A DNA stretch of 55,477 bases from an uncultured Clostridia bacterium (GCA_947631745.1 CANRMM010000004.1:1-55477), one strand, 5' to 3'. Counted from the stretch's first letter, positions 35,576 through 46,582 are shown. Made by a program: numbers and translations. Notes: generated by a model not told the origin, from the letters alone.

Positions 35576-38500
35576 ATGGACAAATTATTTCAAAAAATAA
35601 TTGCCATTATGCTAGTTATTACACTGATGGGAGCAAATTTAATAGTACTTGGTATGTACAGTATTACTTATGCATTGGGTGAAAGCGAGCTTGAAGTACA
35701 GGATAATATAACTGAAAATCATAACGTAGAATTTAATGCATATCTAGAAGGCGGAGGACATGTAATAGTAGCTAGCACAGAAGGTGAAGGTGTTAAAACA
35801 TACTTAAACATCAACGTTAAAAATTCTGGATATCTAAAAGATGCTACGATACAATTTGAAGATGTTAATTTTAAATTAGCGGAAAATATAGAAAATGAAT
35901 ATATTCAAAGTATTGATATTCAAAATTGCAGTATTGCATTAAAACAAATAAATAATGGTTCTAATGTAACAATAGAGATTCCTGTTGTGTTATTAGATAC
36001 AAACAGTGTTCCAGTAGACAATTTTGCAAAGGAAAGCAAAGTTGTATTTCATGGAACTTATGTTGATGCAGGTGGAAAAGAAAATTCTGTATCAAAAGAA
36101 ATTGTTAATAAAATTTCATGGAACCGTAAAGAAGTTGAAGTCTCTGTTGATGCAGAGATTGTAAAATATATTCCATATGTAAAAGATGAGATTTATGGTG
36201 TAATGGTGCAAGCAAAAGTGAACTCTAAAGTGGTAGATAGTAAATTGCCAGTTAAGGAAACTAATATTGCTGTAACAGCTCCAGAAATTGATGGAATAAA
36301 GCCAGCAAAAGTTTTTGTGTCAGCAAATTACACTAAGAGTACAAATGGAAAAAATGATGGAATTGATTTTAAAGAAGATAACTATAATTATGATGTAGAA
36401 CAAGGAGTTGTTAATATTCAAGTAAGAAATGATGCAGATGAAAACGGACAAATCAGTTGGATGAAAGATGCACAAGATGAATATTTAGTAACTTTTGTTT
36501 TTGATGGAAAAGAGGCTTATGATGCAGTTGTAGACAGTGGAATTAATTCAAAAGTAAAGGTACAGGCTAATGTTTCATTGTACAATAATGAAGAATTAAT
36601 AGTAGAAGCTCCAGCTGTAGAAAAAGAAATTCAAATGGATACTGCATTAGGTACAATATCAGATTTCTCAATGTCGGCAGTTAAAAAACTTGCAAAAGGT
36701 AATGTTTATGCAAATTATGATGCGACAGATGAAAAAAGAGAAGAAACAGATTATTGGGTAAAATATAGTGCAACAATAAATAATTTGGATTTAACAGATA
36801 ATATAGAATTCGAGCAAGGAATAGATACTTTTGTAAGAGAAGATGGACAAGAAGGTTTAACAACTATTGAAGATAAAAATTATGCTTATAATAAAGAGAT
36901 AAGCATTAGTGAAGAAGTATTTAATAAGATATTAGGCGAGGAAGGCTATATAGAAATTCTTGACGAAAATGAAAATATTATTGCTCAAATTAATAAAGAA
37001 ACAGAAAAAGATGATAATGGAAATTATATAATAGATCTTAGTGAATTTAATAATAACCAATTAGTAATTAGGACGAGTAAGCCAATTTCAGTAGGAAAAA
37101 TAACAATCGAAGTAAAAAAAGCAATTAGTAAAACAATAGATTATTCTAAAAAACAAATGCAAGATTTTATAGTATTAAGGACAAAATTAGAAGGAAAAGC
37201 AGATACTTCTACGATAGATTTGGAAAAAGATATTGAATTAAAAGAAGTTAAGTCGGTAGCACAAGTAGAAGTTAGCAAAAAAGATTTAAGTACTGTTGTA
37301 GAAAATAAAAAAGTTGAGTTAAGGGCAAGTTTAGATACATCTAGTATTTATAATGCGCTATATAAAGAGCCAACTTTGAAATTCACATTACCATCAAGTA
37401 TTAGTCAAGTTCGATTAAATAATGCAAAATTATTGATGGAAAATGGATTAAAGATAAAAAAAGTAGATGCTAAAATGGATGAAAGCTGTCCGCTTATTAT
37501 AGTTGAATTAGAGGGAACACAAACAGAATATACGACTAATGCAGAATATAAAGGAACAATTCTTGTTATTGAAGCAGATATTACTATAAAAGAACTTACA
37601 CCAAACAGTACAGCCAAAATAGAAATGGAATTCACAAATAAAAATGAATTATCAACAAATAAATCAGGAAAAGTGGAAACAGATATTAATTTTATTGCAC
37701 CAGCTGGAGTTGTTGCTGCAAATGGAATTTCAAATTATGCAGACAATGCAAAACAAGTTTTGTCAATAACAGACGAAAAAGCTACCGCTGAGATTGATAC
37801 ATATGCAGACCAAAAAGTAGCTACTATTACAGGTAAAGTTATTAATAACTATGATAATGAAATTGAAGATGTTGTTATTTTAGGAAGGCTTCCAGCAAAG
37901 GATAATAAAAAGATAGACACATCTGATAATTTAGGATCAACTTTTGATGCAAAATTAAGTAAACCTATAGAAGTATCAGGAATTGAGCCAGAAAATTATA
38001 CAATATATTATTCAGATAAAACAGATGCAACAAAAGAATTAGATAATGATGATAACCAATGGTCAACAAATGTAACTGCAAACTCAAAGTCTTATATGAT
38101 TATTACAAATAATTATGAGATGCGAAAAGGAGAAGTAATAGACTTTAATTATAATGTAGAAATACCAGCTAACTTAACATATAACAATAGTTCTTACGAA
38201 ATGTATAAAGTATATTATAATAATGTTTCTTCAATTGGGAAAATGGCTGAATATAGAGAATCAGCTATTCTAGGTGCAGAAACAGGAACAGGTCCAGAAC
38301 TAGAAGTAAACTTAGAACCAATAGCTGACACAATTAGAGAAGGACAGATTGTAAAAATGAAAGTAACTGTAAAAAATACAGGTTCTGTACCAGCAACAAA
38401 TGCAAAAATAAATCTTCCTATTCCGGAACATACAAATTATGTAAGAAATGAAACAGTTAGTGGATTTTATGACATGGAAGATAAAGAAGTAACTATTGAT

Positions 38501-40543
38501 TTAGGAACAATAAAACCTGGAGAAATAGAAGAATTACCTTTTTATATAAGAATAAATAAAAATATAGATAGTAGTACAAAACCAGAAGATGAAGTGATTG
38601 CAGAAATACCATGTAAATTAACCATTATCACAGATGAAGTACCAAGTGGAATTCCTTCAAACGAATGTGTATTGAAAGTGTTACAAGGAAAAATAGGGCT
38701 TGAAATGACTAGTGATATAGAAGAAGGTGCTATTCTAACTAATAACCAGAATATTGAATATATGATATATGTTGAGAATATTTCAGGAATAGATAGCTTA
38801 CAAAATGTTATGGTAAATATTCCTATACATGAAGGAATGGAATATAAAAGTGCGGTGATAAAAGAACATTGGTATGATGAAGAAGAATCTGGGGACCCAA
38901 TTATATATAATCAAGAAAATAATGCTGTACAAATAAATATTGATACTTTATCTACTATGAAAGTAATTACTTTAAAGTTACAAGTTAAGGAATTTACAGG
39001 AAAAGTTTCTATGATGACAATGGCTACGGCAGATAGTACGGGAGAACATTATTCTAATATAATAGATAATGTGGCTGAAATAATAGACTTAGAAGTATCA
39101 GAATTAACTGCAACACCTAAATATATTAAAGAGGGGGAAACAGTTACTTATAAACTAAGTATTACTAATAAAGGAAAAGCAGAAATATATAACATAGAAG
39201 TTAATGCTTTATTCCCAGAAGAATTAGCTTTTATAGAAGGAACATATACATATGGTGAAACAGCTAATACAGTTAGTACATTAACGAATAACAGCATTAG
39301 TATTTTCGAACTAAAAGGAGGAGAAACTACAGAGATTACTTTAACAGCAAAAGCAAGGTTGTTAGAAGATAAAAATGATAAAACTGTAGAAACAAACTTT
39401 TATGTTGGTGCAAGTAATTTTGAGGCAGTAAAAACTAATACTGTATCTACTACAATAGAATATGATGAAGAACTTCATGAACAGCAAGAAAACCCTTCTG
39501 CTAGTGATAAATATAAAATTAGTGGTACAGCATGGTTAGACTCTAATAAAGATGGAAAGCGTGACCAAGACGAACAACTATTAAGCGGAATAACAGTAAA
39601 ATTACTTTATAAAAAAGATAATACAGTTGTAAAAGATTCTACAACAAATGAAGAAATGACAGCAACTACTGATAGTAATGGTATGTATCAATTTGATAAT
39701 GTATTAAAGGGAGAATATTTGGTAGCATTTTTGTATGATGCATCAAGATATAGTATTACTACTTATCAAGCAGATGGCATAGATGAAGGAGAAAATTCAG
39801 ATGCTATTGATATTAACATGACAATTGATGGACAAAGAAGAATAGCAGGAATTACAAATGTTATTACAATAAAAGACTCAAATGTACGTGATATTGATAT
39901 TGGACTATATGTATCTGAAAAATTTGATTTAAGAATTGATAAATATGTTAGCAAAATTACAAGAACAACTCCAACAGCAGGAACTAATACTTTTAACTAT
40001 TCAAATGAAAAAGTAGCTAAAATAGAAGTTCTAGGAAGTAATGTGGGACAAAGCAATGTTGCTATTGAGTATAAAATTGTGGTAACAAATGAAGGTGCAA
40101 TTGCTGGGTATGCAAAGAAAATTGTAGATTATATACCTCAACATACAAACTTTAGTACAGAATTAAATAAGAATTGGTATTTATCAGAAAATGGAAATAT
40201 TTATAATTCAAGTTTAGAAAATGAAATAATTAATCCAGGAGAATCAAAAGAATTAACTTTAATTTTAACAGCAAGGATTACAGAAGAAAGCTTAGGAAAT
40301 TTAAATAATAATGCTGAAATTTATGAGAGCTATAATGAACAAGGAATACCAGATATAGATTCTACTCCAGGAAATAAAGCATCAGATGAAGACGACATAT
40401 CAGGAGCAGATGTTATTATATCAATTGTAACAGGTAATGGAATTATATATGTAACGCTTGCGTTAGGAGTTATTGTATTACTTGGATTTGCAATTTATGA
40501 AATTAAGAAACGTGTTTTAATCAAAACGAAGGAGAAAAAGTAA
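35576..40543 (+). CDS. Giant cell-surface protein with DUF11-like and SdrD-B-like domains
   Basis: This is a 1655-residue exported protein. It has a signal peptide (about 7-37), a long beta-rich N-terminal region, and then repeated DUF11-type domains (near 925, 1060, 1190 and 1500, for example VKMKVTVKNTGSVPATNAKI). An SdrD-B-like domain starts SGTAWLDSNKDGKRDQDEQ (about 1313). A membrane segment (about 1622-1643) and a basic tail end the protein. There is no LPxTG sorting motif, so it is held by the membrane. The next gene, another giant surface protein, starts 17 nt later in the same operon. A structural or adhesive role is inferred. Confidence 0.85.
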   Translation: MDKLFQKIIAIMLVITLMGANLIVLGMYSITYALGESELEVQDNITENHNVEFNAYLEGGGHVIVASTEGEGVKTYLNINVKNSGYLKDATIQFEDVNFKLAENIENEYIQSIDIQNCSIALKQINNGSNVTIEIPVVLLDTNSVPVDNFAKESKVVFHGTYVDAGGKENSVSKEIVNKISWNRKEVEVSVDAEIVKYIPYVKDEIYGVMVQAKVNSKVVDSKLPVKETNIAVTAPEIDGIKPAKVFVSANYTKSTNGKNDGIDFKEDNYNYDVEQGVVNIQVRNDADENGQISWMKDAQDEYLVTFVFDGKEAYDAVVDSGINSKVKVQANVSLYNNEELIVEAPAVEKEIQMDTALGTISDFSMSAVKKLAKGNVYANYDATDEKREETDYWVKYSATINNLDLTDNIEFEQGIDTFVREDGQEGLTTIEDKNYAYNKEISISEEVFNKILGEEGYIEILDENENIIAQINKETEKDDNGNYIIDLSEFNNNQLVIRTSKPISVGKITIEVKKAISKTIDYSKKQMQDFIVLRTKLEGKADTSTIDLEKDIELKEVKSVAQVEVSKKDLSTVVENKKVELRASLDTSSIYNALYKEPTLKFTLPSSISQVRLNNAKLLMENGLKIKKVDAKMDESCPLIIVELEGTQTEYTTNAEYKGTILVIEADITIKELTPNSTAKIEMEFTNKNELSTNKSGKVETDINFIAPAGVVAANGISNYADNAKQVLSITDEKATAEIDTYADQKVATITGKVINNYDNEIEDVVILGRLPAKDNKKIDTSDNLGSTFDAKLSKPIEVSGIEPENYTIYYSDKTDATKELDNDDNQWSTNVTANSKSYMIITNNYEMRKGEVIDFNYNVEIPANLTYNNSSYEMYKVYYNNVSSIGKMAEYRESAILGAETGTGPELEVNLEPIADTIREGQIVKMKVTVKNTGSVPATNAKINLPIPEHTNYVRNETVSGFYDMEDKEVTIDLGTIKPGEIEELPFYIRINKNIDSSTKPEDEVIAEIPCKLTIITDEVPSGIPSNECVLKVLQGKIGLEMTSDIEEGAILTNNQNIEYMIYVENISGIDSLQNVMVNIPIHEGMEYKSAVIKEHWYDEEESGDPIIYNQENNAVQINIDTLSTMKVITLKLQVKEFTGKVSMMTMATADSTGEHYSNIIDNVAEIIDLEVSELTATPKYIKEGETVTYKLSITNKGKAEIYNIEVNALFPEELAFIEGTYTYGETANTVSTLTNNSISIFELKGGETTEITLTAKARLLEDKNDKTVETNFYVGASNFEAVKTNTVSTTIEYDEELHEQQENPSASDKYKISGTAWLDSNKDGKRDQDEQLLSGITVKLLYKKDNTVVKDSTTNEEMTATTDSNGMYQFDNVLKGEYLVAFLYDASRYSITTYQADGIDEGENSDAIDINMTIDGQRRIAGITNVITIKDSNVRDIDIGLYVSEKFDLRIDKYVSKITRTTPTAGTNTFNYSNEKVAKIEVLGSNVGQSNVAIEYKIVVTNEGAIAGYAKKIVDYIPQHTNFSTELNKNWYLSENGNIYNSSLENEIINPGESKELTLILTARITEESLGNLNNNAEIYESYNEQGIPDIDSTPGNKASDEDDISGADVIISIVTGNGIIYVTLALGVIVLLGFAIYEIKKRVLIKTKEKK

Positions 40544-40560
40544 AAGAAAGGAGGAAAACT

Positions 40561-43500
40561 ATGAAAAATAAGATTTTAAAAAATTTATTATTGATAATGG
40601 CAGTTATTTTATTAATAATTACACTACTTAATCTTATAAGTGAAGAAGTAAACTTAATGCGAATATCTCAGGCTAAGATGGATGCAGGAAGTGGAGGTTC
40701 ATTGCTTTCTGGACAAATAGATCCATCTACATATGCTTATAAAATTAATACTGGAACATGGACATATGATGGAACCTATAAGAATGTACATGACATACCT
40801 TTACTTGACGGTTTTATGATATTCTGTATTAACCCAGGTGGTGCTACTGATCCGGGTACCGTATGGAAAGTTTATAGTATGTGGGATTTACCACCAGCTG
40901 CGGCATATATTGTTTCGGATGCTCCGATTGGGCAGTGGAGTGTAACAAAGCAACGTGCAATTTGGAATTTAAGAAATTATGAAGTATGGAATGCTAATAC
41001 AAATAGTAAAATATCAGCTCATTATACAGAAGATGGAGATAGTTACTCAAATCATAAACTTGTTATTGGCAATAGGACGGATAATTATGGGCATGGAGAG
41101 ACGCCGGATTATACTGTTGAGAATTTAATTTATGCTACATATGATTATGCTATTAGGAATAAAGGATTAAATCCCGAGGATAGCTCTAAGTCTGTACAGG
41201 TTGACTATGACGATGAGTCGGATGAAATTTCAGTAGGAAACTTTATAGTTAGTTATAAAGGAGCAGATTGGCGTATGTTTTGTGGTATGTCAGGAATGCA
41301 AGTTGTAGGTTATAATGAGAAGGGTGAAGTAGTAAATAGTAATTTAAAGATAGAAAAAGTTTTTGTTAAGGATAAAACTACTGGAAAAGAAAAAGAAATA
41401 AAATTAGACTTTTTCAGTCCAGATAGTACTACGAAAGTAGATAAAACATCACAAAGTTATCCTGAATCAGATCAAGAATTTAGACTTGTATTAAAAAATC
41501 CAAATAAGGGTCTAGATAAAGATGATTCAAAAAGAATTACTAAAATTGATCTAAAAATAAAATTTCAATATATGTTAGCAACTGGTAGATATGCTAAATT
41601 AATAGGAGTAAAGAAGTCTGAAAAAAATCCACAACAATGGTTGATGGCAGCTGATGCTATTAGGAGTCTTTATGAGGAAGAATTAGATATATCAGTTGAC
41701 TTACCAGCTGATGAACCGGGTGATGATGAGCCAGATGATGATGGACCAGATAATCCAGATGGACCAGATAATCCAGACGGACCAGACGGACCAGATAATC
41801 CAGATGGACCAGATAATCCAGGTGGACCAGATGATGATGAACCAGATGATGATGAACCACAAGAAGAAACTCCACCTCCAGAACTAACACTTCCACCTAC
41901 AATAGATTTAGGTGGTAATGTCTGGGAAGATGGTATAACAACAAAGGAATCAAAGGCAGATGGTGTAAATAATACCCCAAATGTGGATAGACCTTTAAAA
42001 AATGTAAAAGTTACATTATATGAAGAAGATGGAACTATAGCTACTTTGAAAACAGATCCTTCAGAAGGGAATGTAATGTCTAGAATTAATCCTACTTATA
42101 CAGATGAAAATGGAGATTATTTCTTTAAAGGGTTAGATCCAACTCATAAATATTATGTTACTTTTGAATATAATGGACAGTTATATTTACCAACAGAATA
42201 TTTAACGACAACTAGTGGAAGATATAGTTCAGTAAAAGGAATGACAAATGCAGGTTTATACAATACAACAGAATGGAAAATCACATCTAAAGGAACAGAA
42301 AAACCAGATGAAAGAAATAATTTGGACAATAAATTTGCGGAAATTCGTTCATATCCAGAAAGTTATGCATCGTCAAATAGTTTAGGACATACAGGATCGT
42401 ATAATGTTACATTTACGCAAAGAGATTTGATGGGATATACTTTAAGTGATAACGGAACTTATAGTCAAACAAATACACAATTAGTAGATGGTTACTTATA
42501 TGATCAAGATGGATTAGAAACAGACACATTTAGTGAAGGTACTATTTCAAAAAAAGTAAGAGAATATATTCAAAAAAATAAAGCATTTCCAGATGAATCA
42601 GCTTTGAAGAAAATTTATGAAGAAATAGCAGGAAAAGATTCAGAATTATGGCAAAAATTACAATTTATAGAAGATTGTAAGATAGAATCATACACACAAG
42701 CACAAGGAGCTTCATACGATTTATTCCCTACACAAGAAAAATTCTGGGTAAATAGTGATGATGGCGAATACGAAACAGTCGCAGAGGCTCGTAAAGGAAA
42801 CTATCGTTCAGAATCAATCGAATGGAAAGGTGAGACGTATGAACCACTTTATCCAGGAATATTCTATATAAATCAAGGCTTATGGAGAAGACAAGAATAT
42901 GATTCAGCATTTCGTAAAGATGTATATAAAGCAGTTTTAAAAATCAATGATAAGACAGCGGTACATTCTTACAGTAAGAGACAAGCAGAGGACACTGATG
43001 GTAGTGGAAATAATAAAGCAGATGGTAATGATAATAACACATATTGGGACATTAATGTCAGAATGTCAGATTATGAAGATTATTATGGATTACAATATGA
43101 TGAAGAATTATATTTATCAGATTACAACTATAAAGTAGATTTGGCAAAAAATCATCCAGGAGATCCACTAGAAATCTTCATAACCTATAGGCTAACAGTA
43201 AGAAATCAATCAATGTCTACTAGAACTCAAATACAGGAAATAGTAGATTTCTATGATAAAGACTATACGTATAGAAATGACTTATCTTGGATAATGTACG
43301 AAAATGGTGATTCTTTAACTACAGACATAGATGATGACGAATATTATAACGCAATGGATAAAGAGGATGTTAAAGAAATTAAAAATAGCAGATCAATTAA
43401 CGGCTCAGATAAAAGTAAATATGGAAGTAGTACTCATAGTGATATTGATGGAGACTCATATAATGCTGTTTATATAACAGGATTAGAAGATAAAGTACTT

Positions 43501-45579
43501 GAAAGTGGTGAAACAGCATATATTTATTTAACTTTCCAAGTTAATAAAAATGATGGTAAGGTTATTGTTGATGAAGAACGAGATGGAAATTCTGATACGC
43601 CAAAATTGAATTATGCAGAGATCAATGGATTTAAGACTTTCTATGACGACAATACACAACTTCCAAATGGAGTTGTTAAGAATTCAAGTGATGTTGCAGG
43701 CTTAATAGATAGAGATTCTGTACCAGGAAACTTAATGAAGGAAGATATTCAAGGTGGAGGCAGATATGAAAAGAACTTCGAAGATGATACTGATAGAGCT
43801 CCAGGAGTAAGAATTCTTGTTGATGAAGGAAAGATAAGAAAAGTAGATGGCGTAGTATGGGAAGATGAAAGAACAGTAGAAGCGGGAGAATCATATATTG
43901 GAGACGGTATTTTACAAGATAATGAAGGAAAAATAAAAGGAATTACAGTTCAATTAGTTGAAAAATTGAGCGATGGTAGAGAATTTATATGGAGAGAGGC
44001 TGTAACTGATGACAACGGATATTATGAACTAGCAAATTACATACCAGGTTATTACTTTGTTCGTTTCTACTATGGAGATAATGAGAGCAATGTAAAACTA
44101 GACGGAAATGGTGGATTAAATTCTGTGTCTTATAACGGACAAGATTTTAAATCAACAATTTATCAAGCAGGTATGGAGCAAAAAGATATTACCAATCCAG
44201 ATGAGAGGGACACAAGTAGACAGTATAAAGGCTATAAAGATGTAGTAGGCCAAAATACAACAGCTTCATATGGATATGACATCAAAGGAGCAGAAGGATA
44301 TGGACAACGAGTATCAGATGCAAAAGACTTATGGACTACTCCGCAAATATTTGAAAAACTTTATAATGATACAGAGAACTTTAATGAGTTAAGAAATATT
44401 CAAGGAAGAGAAGCTGTTATTGATTATAGTAATTCTGAAATGTTAAATCACAAAGCAGAAGTTTTAGCATCTCCATATGTAACACCAAGTTATAATGGGG
44501 TAGAATATGACGAATCACAAATGAATGCATTGATTAATGAATTAATTGACAATACATATATGACAGCTGAAACTGGTGTTATTGATATAGAACTTGATTA
44601 TGAAAAAGCAAATGATATTGACTTTGGATTAGTTGAGAGACCAAAAGCACAATTAGAAATTGATAAATCAGTTAGTAACATAAAAGTAACATTAGCTAAT
44701 GGCACAGTATTATTTGATGCTGTAGATAACAAAATAGCAGATAACGTTTTATGGCTTGATCATAAACCTTATTCGATTGAAAACTTTATGACAAATGGAA
44801 AATATGATGATTATTATGGAGAATCAGGCAGAAATAGATATTCATATAGAGATCAAAGACTTAATGAATATATTCAAAGCGCAGAAAAGGGCTTTATAGA
44901 TTTATCAATGGATGAAGAATTAATGCATGGTGCTACTGTACAGATTACATATAAAATTAGTGTTAAAAATGCTGGTGAGACAGATTATGAGGGTGAACAA
45001 TACTATTACTTAGGTGAGCCTGGAGGAGCAAAAGTAACAACATCTGTAAACCAAGTTGTAGATTATATAGCAAATAATATTAAATTTAATGGTGATGATA
45101 GAAATAACGGATGGAACATGACAACAGTAGATAATTTAATACCAGATGGAGCAGAATATAATGGTGAAAATAACTTAATAAATGGTAATAATTATGATAA
45201 ACTTACATCATTTAAGACTATTGTAGAATCATCAGACTTTGGAGATGCATTAATTCCAGGACAGTCAACAGGAGAAAAAGAATTAGTACTAAGCCAAGTA
45301 ATTACAACAGAAAATACGGATGATGATATGACATATAATAATATGGTAGAAATTCTTAAAACAAGCAACTCTGTTGGTAGAAGAATGGCATATTCGATAG
45401 TAGGAAATCAAAATCCTCTAGAAAAACCATCAGAAGTAGATGCTAATATGTCAGAGGAAGTTAGAATTATAGCACCTACAGGAGAAGTTCACATCCAATA
45501 CATACTAATTGCTGTTATAGCATTGATACTAATCGGTGGAATTACTCTAATTTTAAAATTTGTATTACCTAAAAAGTAA
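40561..45579 (+). CDS. Giant surface protein with thioester-like and SdrD-B-like domains
   Basis: This 1672-residue exported protein has a signal or anchor segment (about 9-24). The N-terminal domain has IFCINPGG (Cys near 89) and TKQRAIWNL (Gln near 131), resembling the Cys-Gln pair of thioester adhesins. A low-complexity Asp/Pro/Gly/Asn stalk spans about 379-437. B-type domains start GGNVWEDG (about 453) and VDGVVWEDE (about 1097), and a C-terminal membrane segment (about 1646-1668) ends in KK. AAAGGAGG precedes the ATG. It is cotranscribed with the preceding giant gene; together they may form a surface adhesin complex. Confidence 0.85.
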   Translation: MKNKILKNLLLIMAVILLIITLLNLISEEVNLMRISQAKMDAGSGGSLLSGQIDPSTYAYKINTGTWTYDGTYKNVHDIPLLDGFMIFCINPGGATDPGTVWKVYSMWDLPPAAAYIVSDAPIGQWSVTKQRAIWNLRNYEVWNANTNSKISAHYTEDGDSYSNHKLVIGNRTDNYGHGETPDYTVENLIYATYDYAIRNKGLNPEDSSKSVQVDYDDESDEISVGNFIVSYKGADWRMFCGMSGMQVVGYNEKGEVVNSNLKIEKVFVKDKTTGKEKEIKLDFFSPDSTTKVDKTSQSYPESDQEFRLVLKNPNKGLDKDDSKRITKIDLKIKFQYMLATGRYAKLIGVKKSEKNPQQWLMAADAIRSLYEEELDISVDLPADEPGDDEPDDDGPDNPDGPDNPDGPDGPDNPDGPDNPGGPDDDEPDDDEPQEETPPPELTLPPTIDLGGNVWEDGITTKESKADGVNNTPNVDRPLKNVKVTLYEEDGTIATLKTDPSEGNVMSRINPTYTDENGDYFFKGLDPTHKYYVTFEYNGQLYLPTEYLTTTSGRYSSVKGMTNAGLYNTTEWKITSKGTEKPDERNNLDNKFAEIRSYPESYASSNSLGHTGSYNVTFTQRDLMGYTLSDNGTYSQTNTQLVDGYLYDQDGLETDTFSEGTISKKVREYIQKNKAFPDESALKKIYEEIAGKDSELWQKLQFIEDCKIESYTQAQGASYDLFPTQEKFWVNSDDGEYETVAEARKGNYRSESIEWKGETYEPLYPGIFYINQGLWRRQEYDSAFRKDVYKAVLKINDKTAVHSYSKRQAEDTDGSGNNKADGNDNNTYWDINVRMSDYEDYYGLQYDEELYLSDYNYKVDLAKNHPGDPLEIFITYRLTVRNQSMSTRTQIQEIVDFYDKDYTYRNDLSWIMYENGDSLTTDIDDDEYYNAMDKEDVKEIKNSRSINGSDKSKYGSSTHSDIDGDSYNAVYITGLEDKVLESGETAYIYLTFQVNKNDGKVIVDEERDGNSDTPKLNYAEINGFKTFYDDNTQLPNGVVKNSSDVAGLIDRDSVPGNLMKEDIQGGGRYEKNFEDDTDRAPGVRILVDEGKIRKVDGVVWEDERTVEAGESYIGDGILQDNEGKIKGITVQLVEKLSDGREFIWREAVTDDNGYYELANYIPGYYFVRFYYGDNESNVKLDGNGGLNSVSYNGQDFKSTIYQAGMEQKDITNPDERDTSRQYKGYKDVVGQNTTASYGYDIKGAEGYGQRVSDAKDLWTTPQIFEKLYNDTENFNELRNIQGREAVIDYSNSEMLNHKAEVLASPYVTPSYNGVEYDESQMNALINELIDNTYMTAETGVIDIELDYEKANDIDFGLVERPKAQLEIDKSVSNIKVTLANGTVLFDAVDNKIADNVLWLDHKPYSIENFMTNGKYDDYYGESGRNRYSYRDQRLNEYIQSAEKGFIDLSMDEELMHGATVQITYKISVKNAGETDYEGEQYYYLGEPGGAKVTTSVNQVVDYIANNIKFNGDDRNNGWNMTTVDNLIPDGAEYNGENNLINGNNYDKLTSFKTIVESSDFGDALIPGQSTGEKELVLSQVITTENTDDDMTYNNMVEILKTSNSVGRRMAYSIVGNQNPLEKPSEVDANMSEEVRIIAPTGEVHIQYILIAVIALILIGGITLILKFVLPKK
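41713..41870 (+). repeat. Imperfect GGACCAGATAATCCAGAT-type coding repeat
   Basis: Tandem 6- to 18-bp units encode GPDNPD and related Asp/Pro/Gly blocks in the stalk of the second giant surface protein. Such repeats change length easily by slippage. Confidence 0.85.
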
Positions 45580-45590
45580 TATAATAAAAT

Positions 45591-45626
45591 AAAAAATGAA
45601 TCCAAATTAAAATGGATTCATTTTTT
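45591..45626 (+). terminator. Intrinsic terminator after the giant surface genes
   Basis: A perfect 14-bp stem, AAAAAATGAATCCA (45591-45604) with its complement (45613-45626), including the T-run. Confidence 0.9.
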
Positions 45627-45733
45627 ATGCACTATTTTTAAAGAAGTATTATCAATAGATAGAAAAATATATGTAATAATAGAGAGAATTGAAAAAAGAA
45701 AAAAATATAATATAATGAAAAATAAAAGGAGAA

Positions 45734-46018
45734 TGAAAACAAATGACTATATTATAGTAGAAAAACAAAGAGGAATAACATTAATAGCTTTAGCGATAAC
45801 AATAGAGATATTAATAATTTTAGCATTGATAAGCATTAATGCATTATTTGGAAAAAATGGATTAATAAAAGGTGCATAGCAAGCAAAAATAAAATATAAA
45901 GAGGCAGAAAAAGAACTAATAGAAAGTTTCTTTGAAGAAGAATATATAAATAAATCAGAGATTGACAAGAAACTAGTGTTACAAGAACAAATCGAATATA
46001 CAGATAGTATGTTTTATT
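45734..46018 (+). pseudogene. Prepilin-like protein interrupted by TAG
   Basis: ATG 45734 opens a type IV prepilin-like sequence: RGITLIALAITIEILIILAL, with the Gly-Ile-Thr-Leu cleavage-type site, then NALFGKNGLIKGA. At that point a TAG (45875-45877) interrupts an otherwise continuous frame, followed by QAKIKYKEAEKELIESFFEE and onward to a TAA ending at 46018. The part after TAG matches the helical tail common in this family. Because TAG ends normal genes here, I call it a nonsense-mutated pseudogene. A promoter-like TTGAAA / TATAAT pair (45689, 45711) precedes it. Confidence 0.65.
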
Positions 46019-46080
46019 AAAAAGTATGATGATATACAGCATTCATGTGATAATGCAATAAGAGATAAAATTATTAAATT

Positions 46081-46451
46081 TTCAGATTAATCTTAATGAA
46101 CTTTCTGGAAATGTAAATTTAGATGGAGAAGCAGGTAAAGAACCAAAATCATTTGAAATGATAAAAAAGCATATAGAACAAGTATCAACAGTTATAAATA
46201 AGAATAAAGATATCATATCTATAGTTCAAGCTGGCTTTTTAGGTAAATGGGGAGAAATGCATAGTGCTGGAGTATATCAGGAAGATAGATACTATAAGGA
46301 ACTTATAGAAACATTATTAAAAAATATTGATAGTGAAATCACAATAAGTGTAAGAAAACCATATTTTTATAAATTAGTAGTTGGTGAATTAAATAATAAC
46401 GAGCATAGAATAGGAATATATAATGATGGATATTCTAGAAATATTTTTTGA
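46081..46451 (+). pseudogene. Fragment of a DUF4874/DUF4832-type protein
   Basis: The frame containing ATG 46158 encodes IISIVQAGFLGKWGEMHSAG and RIGIYNDGYSRN, typical of the glycoside-hydrolase-like DUF4874/DUF4832 proteins. Homologous-looking sequence begins upstream of that ATG (FQINLNELSGNV). Both ends of the expected 400- to 500-residue protein are missing, so it is a remnant. It follows the broken prepilin gene directly, and both seem to be decaying. Confidence 0.6.
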
Positions 46452-46473
46452 ATCAAATATCTAAGTATAGAAT

Positions 46474-46522
46474 AAAAAGAGAACTTGAATAAAGACTAAG
46501 TCTTTATTTAGTTCTCTTTTTT
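46474..46522 (+). terminator. Intrinsic terminator
   Basis: AAAAGAGAAC and AATAAAGAC on the left pair with GTCTTTATT and GTTCTCTTTT on the right, with small internal bulges and a T-run. Confidence 0.8.
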
Positions 46523-46582
46523 GAAATTAAAAATATTTTTAATTTTTTTATCTTAGGGAAAATTAAGTTTTGAAAGAAATAA

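Noticed and set aside
41660..41896. Leu/Val/His-rich or Met/Gln-rich frames over the Asp/Pro repeat of the surface protein
   Set aside because: They are shadow frames of the short repeat; only the plus frame continues the 1672-residue protein.
45875..45877. TAG recoded as an amino acid in the prepilin-like gene
   Set aside because: TAG ends normal genes here (for example ybaB, the SASP gene and prfA's neighbour pattern), and RF1, which reads TAG, is encoded. A nonsense mutation is simpler.
46158..46451. An intact 97-residue gene at 46158
   Set aside because: Homologous-looking sequence continues upstream of the ATG, and the family protein is several times longer, so it is a fragment.
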